A stretch of DNA of 64,000 nucleotides, from the NCBI GenBank assembly GCA_000169995.1, contig AAZW01000001.1:248001-312000 (forward strand), written 5' to 3'. The notes beneath the pieces are model-generated. The model searched no databases, was not told the DNA's origin, and was given only the letters and a program-made list of their open reading frames with translations. The DNA is from Vibrionales bacterium SWAT-3. Lineage in GTDB: Bacteria; Pseudomonadota; Gammaproteobacteria; Enterobacterales; Vibrionaceae. The position numbers and the translations under genes were made by a program. Every line of letters starts with the position of its first letter. Positions within the stretch are counted from its first letter, which is position 1. Shown piece after piece: positions 63,483 through 64,000 of the stretch.

Positions 63483-64000
63483 CTAAACTACTGACTCGCT
63501 CAGTGCAGGCTCAAGCACTGTCTTTTGTTGTTTCTGCCATTTATCCACGACCAGTGCAGCAATCATGTCACCTTCAACGTTAACCGCAGTACGGAATGTA
63601 TCTAACGGGCGTTCAATAATCAGCAGAATCGCGATTGCTTCCAGTGGTATACCAGCGGCCAATAACACTAGCTGCATGCCAGACATAGATCCAGATGGCA
63701 TACCCGGAGCCCCCACAGACGAGACCATCGCCATAATGAAGATCATCACCAAGCCAGAAGTCGTGAGGTCCACACCAAACAGTTGAGCCAAGAAGATTGC
63801 CGCGACACCTTCGAAGAGTGCCGTACCATCCATGTTCATCACTGCGCCAAGCGGTAACACCATGCTACTTGTACTTTGCGATACGCCGAGCTTTTCTTCT
63901 GCGCTCTGCATCGCCAGTGGCAAAGTAGCAGAGCTTGATGACGTTGCGAACGCCATCGCCATCGGTGCCGAGATACCTTTGAATAGTGTGCTAAGACGAA
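63483..64000 (-). CDS. Sodium/dicarboxylate symporter (DAACS family), 5' end cut by window edge
   Basis: The C-terminal 171 residues of a Na+ (or H+)/dicarboxylate or glutamate symporter. The frame stays open to the window edge, so the N-terminal helices are missing. Visible are the Ser-rich helical hairpin FATSSSSATLPLAM, the NMDGT motif (VMNMDGTALFEG) and the second hairpin region SSVGAPGMPSGSM, all involved in substrate and sodium binding in GltPh-type transporters. The last helix carries the Asp/Arg pair (ERPLDTFRTAVNVEGD). Inner membrane. The substrate cannot be told from this part. Confidence 0.93.
   Translation of the reverse strand, partial: RLSTLFKGISAPMAMAFATSSSSATLPLAMQSAEEKLGVSQSTSSMVLPLGAVMNMDGTALFEGVAAIFLAQLFGVDLTTSGLVMIFIMAMVSSVGAPGMPSGSMSGMQLVLLAAGIPLEAIAILLIIERPLDTFRTAVNVEGDMIAALVVDKWQKQQKTVLEPALSESVV

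Noticed and set aside
1..64000. CRISPR arrays, tRNA or rRNA genes
   Set aside because: No regular spacer-repeat pattern and no cloverleaf or rRNA-like stretch was found by eye.

Overview
The window looks like a stretch of a Vibrio chromosome, most probably from the Vibrio splendidus group. The evidence is the moderate GC content, the families and gene orders (maltoporin next to MalM, a divergent ascorbate-PTS locus, glpF-glpK-glpR-glpD, a PACE efflux gene beside a LysR gene) and the many short intergenic hairpins. The genus is an inference from protein character, not from a marker gene. The mix of catabolic, stress and accessory genes would fit the second chromosome, but this cannot be proved here. 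No rRNA, tRNA, CRISPR array or prophage was seen.

Region by region: (a) 1-11.9 kb is an alpha-glucan locus: a GH13 amylase cut by the left edge, a complete ISAs1-family insertion sequence with a clean 10-bp target duplication, a large lipoprotein pullulanase, MalM, maltoporin LamB, and a GlgX/isoamylase-type debranching enzyme. The lamB/glgX intergenic region carries a cluster of MalT-box-like sequences. (b) 12-23 kb is a mixed housekeeping and stress block: a GGDEF protein with a degenerate signature, a TrmK-like methyltransferase, an acyltransferase, ferredoxin-NADP reductase behind a Fur-box-like sequence, a DUF1971 cupin, D-lactate dehydrogenase, a patatin, catalase, glycerate kinase, and a 69-residue protein built from three alpha/beta repeats. 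(c) 23-31 kb is an L-ascorbate (ula) regulon: ulaAB (fused)-ulaC-ulaF-HAD phosphatase-ulaD-ulaE on the minus strand and ulaR-ulaG on the plus strand. Three near-identical operator-like sequences lie between them.

(d) 31-45 kb is accessory: small hypothetical proteins, a 743-residue secreted protein of unknown function with an EF-hand-like loop, an oxidoreductase/monooxygenase pair beside a LysR gene, an AlkX/YcaQ-type DNA glycosylase, a FrnE-like DsbA protein, an MFS exporter behind a MerR-type 19-bp-spacer promoter, an arsR/acr3 arsenite module with two matching palindromes, and a LysR/PACE efflux pair. (e) 45.5-50.8 kb is the glycerol regulon glpF-glpK-glpR-glpD, with a possible small-RNA-sized unit before glpD. 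(f) 51-64 kb is a run of single genes: SDR, LysR, DUF465, radical SAM, lipoprotein, racemase, periplasmic HAD phosphatase, NfsA-like nitroreductase, phospholipase-D lipoprotein, a TetR gene divergent from a RibD/DHFR-like gene broken by an in-frame stop, a nucleotidyltransferase, a monooxygenase, and a dicarboxylate symporter cut by the right edge.

Together the first cluster would open branched glucans outside or at the cell surface (pullulanase, amylase), import the maltodextrins (LamB) and debranch them inside (GlgX). The ula and glp loci would feed ascorbate and glycerol into central metabolism. I found no clear, entirely new multi-gene system. The most interesting leads are the three-repeat mini-protein, the large unknown secreted protein, the HAD enzyme inside the ula operon, and several well-formed regulator palindromes.
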